From: Sapria himalayana
Lineage: Eukaryota > Streptophyta > Magnoliopsida > Malpighiales > Rafflesiaceae
Direction: 5' to 3'
Assembly (NCBI GenBank): GCA_029783825.1
Contig: JAREIK010002991.1
Coordinates: forward strand, 1,442,281 to 1,506,280
Length of the DNA stretch: 64,000 bases
Shown here: positions 35,077 through 48,500 of the stretch, one piece after another
Numbering within the stretch: position 1 is the stretch's first letter
How the letters are laid out: each line of letters starts with the position of its first letter
Made by a program: the position numbers and the translations under genes
The notes under the pieces: model-generated
The model's input: only the letters and a program-made list of their open reading frames with translations
Database searches by the model: none
What the model was told of the DNA's origin: nothing

Positions 35077-38000
35077 GAATGAGGAGGTGAGAACCTATTG
35101 TGATTCCAAACATCTAACTGAGCACTTGCGGTGGCAAAAACTTCACTATCCCACTGATGATCAATAGCCCTTGTGGTCGACAAAGAAAGGAAGACAGTCA
35201 GAAAGCAAACACGTACGCTTTATGATCGATGAAGAAATCAACATTCTTACCAGAACCCGTGGTTCCCCGTGTAGATTGCTCGAGGCTAAAAAGAGAGAAA
35301 TTTGTTCGGAGAGAGAGAGAGAGAGAGAGAGAGAAGGAAGTTAAGTGGAACACGTATAGTTTACATCATTCAGCTTTCTCGTGAACAAAACACAAGGTAC
35401 CTCAGCGGGGCAGTCGGAGGCACCTGAGTCCATGAAACGAGCAACGGGAACATCCCACAGCCTGACACTGAGCAGAAACAAAAACTCAGGGGATTCACAT
35501 CACCGAGTCCCGAGCACGCCATTATCAAGAACAGTTAGCACGAGCGTTATCATCTTACGTGCTATCAACTCCGCATGATATCAGCGTGTTTCCGTCTGTG
35601 GACACTGTTAGGCCCCGTACCGCACCTTGGTGGCCAGGAAATCGACAAACAGTTCGCCTGTAGACATGCAGGAGGAAACAAATAATTATGCATTTTCTAG
35701 AGCAACAGAATCAATTGTCACTATTTGTGCTCTAATTATTACTAATTATTATTAATTATTAATATTACCTTTTTTGTTTATTTTATATGATATAATCATA
35801 TTTAATAATTAATGAAACACCCAACAAAACCAACATAAAATGTGTTTTTTTTTTCAAAAATATTAATAATCATGGGAAAATATAGAGGTGTCAAACAGGC
35901 CTGGCTGGGCCGGCCGAATTTTTTTGAGCACGAGTGTGCCACCGTGCCTGGCCCGGCACAGTTTAAAATAGCCAGGCCCGGCACGGCCCGCAGGCACAGC
36001 GGGTCTGGTCGAATCAGACCCGACCCGCGGTCTTTTTTGCGGGAGGGGCCATCGTGGGGTCGGGCTCACGGAACACCAGGCACGGGACAAAGCCGTGCCG
36101 GTGTGCCGTGCCGCGGGCCGAGCCGTGTCGGGTCAGGCACGGCACGGCATGGCTCGTGCCTAACCCGGGCACGGCACAAGCCCGGACACGGAATTTTTCC
36201 GTGCCGGGCCGGCCCGGTTGACACCTCTAGAAAAATAAAATATATACATAAATTAAATTATAATAAATTATTAGTAATAACAAATTTTTTTATGAATAAT
36301 AATAAATCAAAAAAATTATCATTATCATATTCATTATCTCTCACACAGCAACTCACGCCGTTATTTATTAATGAAATAAAGAGTGGCCCAAAACTCCATG
36401 GAACTATTTCTTCGTGTGTGGTCCAGCAACACGGGCATGAGTCGTGTTGGAGTCGTGCTCGATTCAATCTCGACCACCCATGGTTGTGACTCAACCGATG
36501 ACTAGACCACTGGCTCGGTGCATTACAAAAAAAGGAGACCTTCGGTACACTAATCATTTTATTAAAACAACAAGTGTACGCACAATAGTTGTTCGCCTTG
36601 TCGTTGCCTATTGTAATTCTTTTTCTCTAAAGATTTACCCAAAATAATTTATAAATAAAAATAAAAATAATATTTTTCATACATTGATCTCTCTCATCTC
36701 GATACTCTCTTTCAAATTTTTTTTATTATCATAAGTTGAATAAAAATAAAAATAGTTTAAGGGATTATACTAGATTTACCCAAAATAATATTATTCTAAT
36801 TTATAATTAGAATAATATTTTATTCTAATTAGTTTTTCGTTCCCTTGTCAACTCTACCAAGTGTTTTTAAAAGCATTTTTAAAAGCACCTTGATGCGTGC
36901 CTCGACGCGAGGCATTCGTAAAATGCCTCAAGACGTTAAAAAAAATATGGAGCTCCGTCGAGTTCCACAACAGAGCTTCGTCATGGAGCTCTACGAAGAT
37001 CCATGAGCTCCAACGAGGACCTCCAGGAATCTCCATCAAGTTTTTCGTAGAGAAGAATAAGAGCGAGGGGAGAGGGCGAGGAAAGAGTAGAGAAGGCTAG
37101 GGACAAGGAGGAGGAAAAGAAGAGTGGCTCAATACTATTTTAAATTTATTAAAATTTAAAATAATATTTTAATTTGATAATTTGATACGATTATCAAATT
37201 AATATATAATATTAATTAATAATTATAAAATATTTCATACCATTTATTAATGAAAAAATAAATTAAAATTTTTTATTTAATAATTTTACAATTATTTTAA
37301 AGTTATTGATATTTAATATATTATAAAATATTTATTAAAGTATTCCTTACTATTTTATTTTATTTTTAAAATATTATAAAAATTTATTAATCTTACTTAA
37401 TAGTCAATAAGCATCTTAAAAATGATTTTTAAATTTTTGATTTTTTATATTTTTATTTCTGCTATTTTATTTTATATAATTTAAAATATTAATTAATTAT
37501 ATATTATGATGCTCAGAAAATAATAATTTTAACGTCTCGCCTCATGAACACAAAAGCATCTCACCATACACTTTCGTCTTTTAAAACTTTGGCTCGACCT
37601 AATTTCAATTGCTAATGAGTTTTTTTTATTATTAAACTTATAATAAATTAATAATAAAAATAAAATTAATATTTCTTTAAGATTTAGAAAATACCAACTT
37701 GTCTAGTATCCCTCCCCATTTGCAAATAAACAAGCTAAGATTAATAAATGAATTTATATTGTAAGAAATTATTTTAGTGTAATAAATAGAAATAATAATA
37801 CAATAGAGAAAAAATTAATTCAAGATAAATACCATAAAAATATATTTGCGCATAATTATTAATAAAATTGATCGTCTGAATTATATATAGAATAATATTT
37901 TTAAAATATAATATGTTAGATTCTATATGATCTTCACTAAGTATAATTGAAATTATACATAATTAAACATCAAAGATGCTCTTTATAAGTAATCATGAAT

Positions 38001-39526
38001 TAGTAAAAATAAATATTAACCAGAATAATAGCTAGAATAAGTCTATAATTAAAATTTCAAAAAAAAAATCTTGATTTATATAATTCATTCAAAAATATGA
38101 CCAACCATTTTATGGTAGTATAATTATGATGACTCAGTCATACAATAAAAAATTATTAATGAGAAGAAATTAAAAATTGAAGTTAAAAAAATAGTGACGT
38201 GGTAGAGTTGTGAACACAGATATATAAATACTCCAAATACTATTTATTTTATATGTAATAGCAACCATTATGTTGATTCAAACTACAGACAAAAAAAAAT
38301 GAAATTTTCAACAAATATTTAATCCGCATGATTAGTTTGTCATTAATAATTCTTTTATAAGTAATTTTAAAAAATATTATATTCAAATTCAACATAAAAT
38401 TTTATATTTTATTTTTGATAATGCTTTAAATAAAAGTGTTACAAAATTATTTACAAAAATAATTATATAACATCCACTAACTAAAACTTTTAATTAAATA
38501 TATGTCACATTATTAATGTAATAATAAAGATGTCAATTATCACGGTTCAGCCATGCATGGCTGAGCAAATCACAATCCACATGCCTCACACAATGGCAAG
38601 GTCCACCGGCACGAGGACTCGAGATCAAATACAATCGAGTCACGAGTCAAGTCTTGTCGAGTGACAGTATGATGAGGAAGGTTTTTTTTTTAATCCGACT
38701 ATGTAAGGCAGCCATCTATTGCATTTTCATGCCACGGGCTTCTGAAAGGTCATGACTAAATTCGACAGCTTTCATGATCCTTACCAATTTAAAATACAAA
38801 AAATAATAATAAAAATTTTAAAAATAATTTTTTAATAAATTTAAATTTTTTTTATTTATAAATAGAGATAATAAAAATTTATATATTTATTCTCAATTTC
38901 TTATTCAGTTTCCTTAATTTGTGTCTTCTGACATTCTGTACATTGTAGTTTCTTTTTAATATATCATTTTATAATATGCATATTAGATATACATAAATAG
39001 TATACTATATCATTTTTTTTATTTCAATTTATATTCAACACTTGTTCATATAAGAACGGGATAAATGATTCACGATGGTGTGTGTTTGCTTGTCAGCTTG
39101 TACTATATTACAAGTTGGTCCGTGATACAATATTAGTTTTTAAATTTTGTAGTTACAAAATAACTTTTCAATTTTTTTTACAACTTTACTGTTATTTTTT
39201 ATTTAAATAATATAAATAAATAAAACAATATTAAATATTAAATTTAACAAAAATGAGTTTTAAGTTGACATAGATGTAGACGTAAATAATAATAATAATA
39301 ACTTCATCAAAAATTCTGAGAAAGAAACTATGTTTTCTTCAATAATCTCAGCTCAAACTCATATGTTAGGTAAAAAATAAAAAATTAGACGAACATCAAT
39401 AATATGAATATACTTTAAAAAAGTAAAAATTAAATATTCTAAAGATATCATTTAAATATCAATACAATATTTTATATATATATATATATATAATAATATT
39501 TGTGAAAATTAATGACCTAAAGAGAC

Positions 39527-39564
<38 letters not shown>

Positions 39565-42500
39565 TGATGCAATGCAATAAGTGCGAAGTAAACACAACTT
39601 AATAAAAAAGTCTTTCAAGCTGAATATAATTCAATTTCGTTAACCTCCTTCAAATATCAAAATTAATTTTTTGAAGGATCATATAGTATTCAATATTATG
39701 CAGATCTACTTCAAACCTACTTATTGTAGGATTCATAGGTCTTTATGTAGGAATAACAAAATAAATTTTATAAATTAGAATAATAATTAATAAATAATAA
39801 TTAATAAATAATAATTAATAAATTTAAAAATTTTATGAAGTATTATATCTGAAATTCAATATATAAATTAGTCACGATTATACATCATTTATATGTCTCA
39901 CCACTCACTACATAAACTTTAAATGAAGACATAATAAAAAGATATTAAGAGCTCCAAAATTTCTTCATTCTCGTGATGACACTGCCATATGAGTCATAAG
40001 TGTATGAAACGAATCTTTATAAAATATTCCATTCAAAATAAAATATGTAATAACTTATAATAAAATTTTTAATAACAGAATAATTATTAATATATTTATT
40101 ATGACTATTAGAGACAGAATGTTAGGTGAGATATTTTATGTTAAGTATATATGTCACATGATTAACATGATACTACCCACAAGAATAAAAATTATTTCTC
40201 GCACACTAATAAAAATTAAGAAATTTAATAAAATATCTTAGGTTACCGAGTTGACAACATGAGTTTAAGAGTCTATATTTGTATGTGACAAAAATAAAAA
40301 AAGTAAAAAAGATAAAAGACACCAATAAAATTACAATTACCAGAAATTAGAATCAAGTGTCAACTATAAACATGTGATATCCAATCATATCAATAATAAG
40401 GGTGACTGAACTTATTATTTATAATTTTAACTGAGATATAAAAATTTTATTTATTTATTCTTAAAATTTTTTATAGCATGATGAATATATATATTAATCT
40501 GCATACACTCCAACTATTTGCATTGTACTTAAATATATAACATTAATACCATATTTAATAAGTTTAAAGATTACCATATATTTTATATCATAGTTATTGT
40601 GATAAAGCCCAAAATATTTGATATAATAGTCTTTTATTCCAACTCTGTATTATTTAATTATTTGTATAGATCCTAAGAGTAAAGTAAAAGAAAAAAAAAT
40701 AATATTTTGACATACATATCCAAATATATGAACAAGATACACCAACCTAAAATATTTATTCATAAAAAATTAATTGACTTATATTCATATTACGATATTA
40801 GATATAATAATTGTAATCATTCTCTAAGTAGTGACATTGATATCATATTTGAAAATAATAACTTCTATATTCAATTAGCAATGACTATTAACAGGATGAT
40901 CTATCAAAATAAAAACAAATTATCTTGATACTTAGATTACAATTATTATTTTATCTTATCACATAATTATAATAAAAACTTAGACATTTTGATATAGTAA
41001 AAACATATGAATCTACCTATTTCATATTATTTAAGATGACATATAATCTATTTATCACTCTAATATCTATCATAATATCAAGATCTACTTTTTTTTGGCA
41101 ATTAAGGTCATTTCAAATAAAAAATCAAGATCATAACTAAAGTTCATAGAGATACTTGCATGCATAAAAAATTAAAAAGATTCAAGATTTGATATTCATG
41201 ATAAGAGAAGATAATAACAAATTATGATTCATGGAATGTAGAGATCAAATAAATTGAGAACACTAACATCTTCAAACACATTCATGATGATGATGATAAT
41301 ATATATATTTTCATCCATAATATCATATCATAGACACCAATTAATAATCATTCATTAATAATTCTTAATCATGTTATAATTATAATGTGGTAGAATACAA
41401 TATTATTGCTTATTTATATTTGTTGTTTTAATTTTCATATTGATTTATATACTTTTGTGTCATAATTTCTCTATTCATGATTAATATAAGATGTATGCAT
41501 CATATATTATATTGAATATTTAATTAGATTGAACATGTTAGTTTTTCTCCATTTAAATTTCGATACATTTTTTTATTTTATTTATGCTTTCAGCTTTTAA
41601 ATTTTTAAATAAAATAAAATAAAATATATAAAAATTATATTAGATCTAACTCTGAGATAGTCTAGGCCTTAGGATTAAGGCAAAAAAAATTACTTTGTAG
41701 CTTGTGCTGCCTGAACCAGCTCAAACAAACATGGCCGTCTCTTGGCCTAGCACGACACTACATTTTGCTAGCCAACATGCCTTATCATATCCAACACGAC
41801 AAGGTGGTTAGGTTATGCCACACTTAAACATGTGCTAGCACGACACTACCCCTTTAACATATTTATTTAATATAAGAAATAAACTAAACAAAATATAAAT
41901 AATACTAGATATGAAAAAAAATACAACGAAAAAAAATTAAAAAATATATTCAATTGATAGAATAATTAGTGATTAAAACATACATATCTCTAAAATAATA
42001 TATAAGTATTATAATTATCTCAATCAAATATATATTTTATATTTTATAATTAAATTTTATCGATATTAGTTTTGATGACATATATTTATATACTCTATCT
42101 CATAAAAATTTTAAAATTAAAATCATTTGAACAAAAATAATAGTCCGATGAATGAACAGTTGAGAAATATTCATGTTACCAGAATATAAAATCATATAAG
42201 AATCTCGAGTTCGCTACTAATCAAATGTAAGTCTCTAAATTTTTGAAGTTAATTTTATCAAAACATAAATCTATCTCATATCTCATATTAAGCAGGATGT
42301 CACACTATCTATTATGGTTAGCCCAAAAAATTTCTAGAAACATGAAAAAAAAAATTTCACGTAAAATATGAAAGATTCTAGAAAATTTAAGGTGCTGTTT
42401 GGTTTGATATTTTTCCGTTTTCATTTTCCTGTTTTCCGTGTTTTCCCAGAAAAGCCATTTGGTTACTTGTTTTCATTTTCCATTTTTGAAAAAACATGGG

Positions 42501-45500
42501 CTTGTTTTTAAGAAAAAAAGAGAACGATAAAAAATCATTCTCTCCCTTTGCCAGAGAACGCTCCAGTCATCGTTCTTCATCTGATTTCGCGTGCAATTCC
42601 TCCCTTGGTTCTGTGGCTGTGGGTCTGCTCAGCTCTCTTCTTGCTTATGCTTGTCCAATTGATGTCTCGTGTGTGATTCCTCCCTTGTGTCTGTGGGTCT
42701 GCTCGGCTTCTTCTTGCTTCTACATGTATGATCGACGCATTCCTCTGTCACGGGTAACACTAAAACCGATCGAAAATATGAGTTTTATGATTTTATGATC
42801 TCACTTTTTTTGCTGCTATGTTTGAGTAGTGTTACATTTTTCTATTTTTTAATGATTTTGTTGTTTTTGATTTCCTTGTTGATTTTTCTGTTTCTGCTCA
42901 ATTGTCTCGGTTTGTCTATTTATTTTGTACTAAAATCATGTTTCTGGTCCAATAATGGTTGAATCAGTTTCCGCTGTGAATCAAACTAAAATTCTTTACG
43001 TTGGTGCACATTAGATATTTGAAGAAATGCTTGAATCACTGATTCTTTCTCAGACAATGTTTTAAACCCAAGAAATTGCTAGATTGAACACACACATACG
43101 ACAGTAGGCTTTTCTTTTTCTAGATAGATATATACATTATTGTATATATAGATAGATTGTATATATATACAGTAGTATGCTCAATTTTTCTAGATTCAAT
43201 CACTACATTATTGCTGTAGTTTCTGCATTATTGCTGTAGTTTCTGCATTATTGATGCAGCATTATTGTTGTAGTTTCTATATTATTGATGCAGCATTATT
43301 ACTACAGATGTAGTCATCACTGCTTCTTTGTTTGTTTGTATACATAGATAGATATATGCATATATCTTGTTTTCTTTTTCATGAATGAACAAAAACTGAT
43401 ATTCACATTAGTATACTAATTCTCTATTGTTCAAGAATTGAATTGTAAATGTGATTCAGATAATAGGACTCATAGCATTATAAAACTGAGTTCTTATAAA
43501 TGTGGTTCTGATATGCAATGATGAAGTAGATGGTGCAGAGCATGACTCAATTGCAGTAGATGCAATCCAAATAGCACAAATGAGACAAATTCGTGATGAC
43601 ATAGCAGAACAAATGTGGAATGATTTTGATCAGAATCATGCATGAACTCTTTTGATTTTTATTTTGTTCAAAATTATGCATGACCTCATTTATCGATCAT
43701 TTTGTTTAAAATCATGTATAAACTCTTTTGTGAATGATTTTATTCAGTTATGTATTATTTTTTTAAGTTTAATTTAACATATAAAAAATATATTTTATAT
43801 TATACATACCAAAAGCACTTTTATGTTTTCATTTTCAGCAAAATATTTTCTAGCATATACACCAAATACATTCTCTGTTTTTCAAAAAATAGTTTGAAAA
43901 CCAGAAAATAACTTCCAACAAAATAAATTTTAGATACATTCTCTGTTTTCCAACAAATCAAAAAATAATTTGAAAAATAGAAAATAAAAAATTTTTTCCA
44001 AACCAAACACCACCTAAGTGTCTAATATCTTCCAAGATTCTAAAGGATTGTTAAGTATCTAAAGCCTTCCAAAATTTTAGATACATCAATTGAAATGTAT
44101 AAAAGAAGAGGTGACCTCATTTACAAACCATTAAATTATAATTATTTTTCTCTGAATTATAATTTTTTATCTTAATATTATTTTGAGTTCTATTTCTTCT
44201 AACTATTGGTAGACACCAAATATAACTTGCAAAGCAATCAATAAACTAAATAACATTCAAAGAGTGAGTTGCCCAAGTATCACATGAAAACTTAACAAAA
44301 ATATTAAATCTATGGCAAGGTACCTTGTACAATAGGTATGACTTTCATCTTTTTTATAGAGGTGTGCTATTGAAAAATATCTGATTTATGATCTTATTAT
44401 CAATATAATAAGTATTGAAAATATTTGATATATACTCTAAAAAATTATCATTTTTGATAAGTTTATATTTTATTAAATTAATTCTTTATTATTTAATGAA
44501 ATAACCAAATAATAATAAAAATCAAGATCTAAAATGAAAATATAATAACAAGGTATAACATCTACAATCACGAATAAAAATAAAATATCTCAAGTCATCT
44601 TAAATCTCAATTCTACAAGATCCTTAGACATCTAAGTGAATCAGATCGAATAAATATTTACTAACACATATTTAATTGACGAAATAAAAATTTATAGCGT
44701 GCTCTCATAACTAAAAAATCTCACAATCTAACAAAAATGACATATCTAATACTAATATTCAAAATTCTTAATTTGATCATAAATAAATAATTAATTAAAG
44801 AAAAAATAAATAATAGAATAATAATGAAGTAAATGATGAAATACCTAATAATAGAGAAGACGACAAATAATTCATTCTGTTCATCTGTTCAATATCAAAT
44901 AATCTATTTCTCAAAATTTTTTAATCCTATAAAATAATATTAGTAAAAAAAATTATATCATAGTTAAGTTATTTAAAAATTAATTTATAAAACAAAATAT
45001 ATTATCATAATCAAATATTTTAAATAAGTTATTATTACTATAATATCATTCAATGAAAAAGAAGAAAAATTAATAAACAAAGAATAAGTACACATATATT
45101 GTGCATCATAGTGAAAATCATATGTCTATGTCCCTACAACCACTAGTACTCCTCTCACCTCCAAGGTAAATTGTATAATAAGTTTTTACCCTAGATCTTA
45201 GTAAACCTCACTTATATTGAATTGTTGGATGGTAAATCTATGATTAAGAGCAAAATACATGATTACTCAGAATCAAACTATGATAATCCATAAGATTATT
45301 AGGTGTGGAGTAGGAGTATGACATGCAAAAAAATTCTCAATCTCACTCCTATAATCATATATTCAATAGAAAAACCTCAATGAATCACATAGTTAGTTAT
45401 GAGAATTGAGTGATATATGTTTCAATTATTTTAGCTCATCTAATCTCAACCATAGTTATTAGAATCAAGCCAAAAGCACAAACAATACAATGCCCCTACC

Positions 45501-48500
45501 CTAAGCGCCTCCTCCCTTGAAAAGAGGTACATGAATTTGCAAGACACACTTAGGCACATCTCACACAAAAGTGTCTCATCCAAGTGTGCCTCAAACCCCC
45601 ACCACAAATCATAATATTACCAAACCTCCCTCCTCCCAAATCCTAACATTACTAAAACCCTACAGGCCACCACCTCACCCCCACAATCACAACTATTAGT
45701 TTTTTGTCTTTTTATCTATGTTCCCCATTACTTTTTGATGCCTACATAATTCTCAAAATCTGACTGCGAAAATGCATATAATTATTAGAAATGAAGTATG
45801 GTAACATCAACATCATGTCAAAAAGCTTCATCTATATTACTCCCACCATCATATATACATACCTCAAAGAATCACATAGTTAATTATAAGAAATGAGTGA
45901 AATGAATGGTAATGTGTTTTGGATGTTTTGGCTCATCTAGTCTCGACCATTGTTATTACATGTGTGCCTAAAGCAGAGGCACCACGATACTTCTCCCAAG
46001 GCACCTCACTTGAGCAGAGGTGCACACATTTGCTAAAAGCACACTTAGGGCATGTAAATGCAGACACGCCTTCTCTTGGCATGACTCATGATAAATTCTT
46101 CAAAAAAGACTATGAGCTAGAAATTCATTGATGAATCTTCTATAATCAAGGTGAAAGACAAATTATTTGATTTGATTGAAACTTCAGTGGAAGAATTTGA
46201 TACTAGTAAATTATTGAAGTTATAACAAAATATTTTATAAAAAAGTTGTTTAGACCTATAGATACTTGATTTGCAATAGAATTTTTATGCCTCATTTTTG
46301 TATATTATGATATTTTATTTTTAGATATCATGCCCTCTTGTATGTATTCTTCACAAGGTAAATAGTAAAAAGAATCTTAAGTGCTACGCTTATAGAACCA
46401 TAAAAAAAGATGAAAAATTAAAATTATTAATGAGAAAGAAAAAAAATATAAAAAAAATCATGAAAATCATTTATTGAAAAAGATTCAATTGTATCAGTCT
46501 TTACATTCAATTAAATATTTTTTTGAACCCAAAATTCTATTATAATATAAAAGAATTAAAAATGAACTTAGATTTTAATATTTTTGAATATATATATTTA
46601 TAAACATATGTCACAATTAATAAAAGATAAAGATGAATAAGATATAATTATATCATAATTCAAATTGTACATACATACCAAATACCTTTTTGATAATGAA
46701 TTTATCATTAGTATAAAAAATAATAAATCTTTAGGTTAGTTATGAAATTTATTTCAATAGTATATTTAAATTATTATATTTTTTTAATTAAAATATATAA
46801 AATATTTAACTCATAATTTATTTATATTAAATAAATTTGAATGAAAGGATATATGTTAATCTAAAATAGTGTTTATAATGTGATAATCTATAAAGATTGA
46901 TTTTTCATGTAGTGTTTATCAGGTGAACATATTTCTCCTAATAAAAAAAAATTATTCAAACTCTAGCAATGCATTGCATGTAATTCTGCATTCAAAATCT
47001 TCACAAAGTAATAACTATCATTTTTACTCTCTATTATGAGAGTAACATATGTACTACACCAATATATTATACATACACACACCGACTTTTTCCTACACAC
47101 ACTATATGACACTTCTCACTACTATGCTTGGACATGCTACCCTCTGAATTGATGTCAATAATGAATTGGAGTCTTGACTCATACAACACACCTTGCATAT
47201 ACAAGGCAAACAAAGCACCACTTTCATATTACTTATGTTGATATATGTTTGTGTTGATGCATATTGTACATTGCCAAAAACTAGACCACTTTCTCCGACA
47301 TACATGCAAGTAGATGTAACATACATTGACATCACCATCACAATGTCACACATTATTTGATTTTTTCATTGAAGATTTCACTAATCTATCTCATTGCTAC
47401 TATTGCATCGACACTATTATTCGCATACACACATCTATATTATATACACAAGATACATACTTCAGGGTTTATAAACTATAGCTTTAATACAATATATGAA
47501 ATAATACACAAAAAACACATCACATAAGCTAATTGAATTAACTCATCAAATTATAAGATAAAATTAAAAGCTTATAAATATAAGTAAAAAATATTTGAAC
47601 AGCCCACGTATTATATATTCTTAATAAAAGATGTATAAAAAAAAATAAAAAAAATTAAGAATTAAATTACAACTAAGACAAACAATAAATCATCAATTTG
47701 TGAATCATTTAGCAAATGATTCATCTCTTGTTGATAAAATAATATACTAATATCTAGAACAAAACTAATATATTTGTACATAAAGAACAAATATCAATTT
47801 CTACAAAATCACTTATACCATGAGAATAACTATCTGTAATAAAAAAAAACATAAAATAATAGAAATAATCTAATCAACTTGATTAAACACGAACCAAATT
47901 GACAAAGATAAAAAGAAAATATACTAGAAAATATATCTTTATTGTGTCTATTATCTAGAGATCAAAATATTAATAAACACAGATATATCGATAATTGAAT
48001 TTTAAGAAAATATCAAAAATATCAGTAAAACATCGAAGGATATTTTTATTAAAATATCGATTCGATTAAAATTTTTCATATTTTAATTATAAAGATGGTG
48101 AAAAATAATTAATATCTTAATTAAGATAGATTAAAATCAAATTAACTAGTAATTATTAAATTTAATATGTTATATTTAATATATTATTCATATATTATTA
48201 TGTTAAAAAGATATTATTTATTTGTTTTTGTTATTATTATAAATATTATGTAGATAATAAGGATATCAAAATATTATATATTATAATTTAAAATTTCAAA
48301 TGATATAATTTTACTTTTTTTTCTTTTCAAATTAATATTAGATTTAAAAATATTATAATCATGTGATGGTATGGATTATGAACAAATAAATAAAAGAGAA
48401 TATTAAAAAATTTGTACTACATATAAAAAAGTGCAATCAATGGGGATTGGTAGTTGGAGGGTGCCACTTCCAGGCATTTTGGATGGGTTTCAATCCCTTC

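Noticed and set aside
33462..35078. CRISPR-like or tandem-array regulatory locus
   Set aside because: Units are direct satellite repeats with microsatellite cores, in a plant intron; there are no unique spacers between short identical repeats.
36850..37100. ORFs of 61-67 aa around GAGCTCC words
   Set aside because: Short, no family; the region looks like one end of a possible MITE.
42496..42798. 100-aa plus-strand ORF as a host gene
   Set aside because: It lies in the 5' part of the PIF/Harbinger element and shows no domain; probably leader or untranslated sequence of the transposon.
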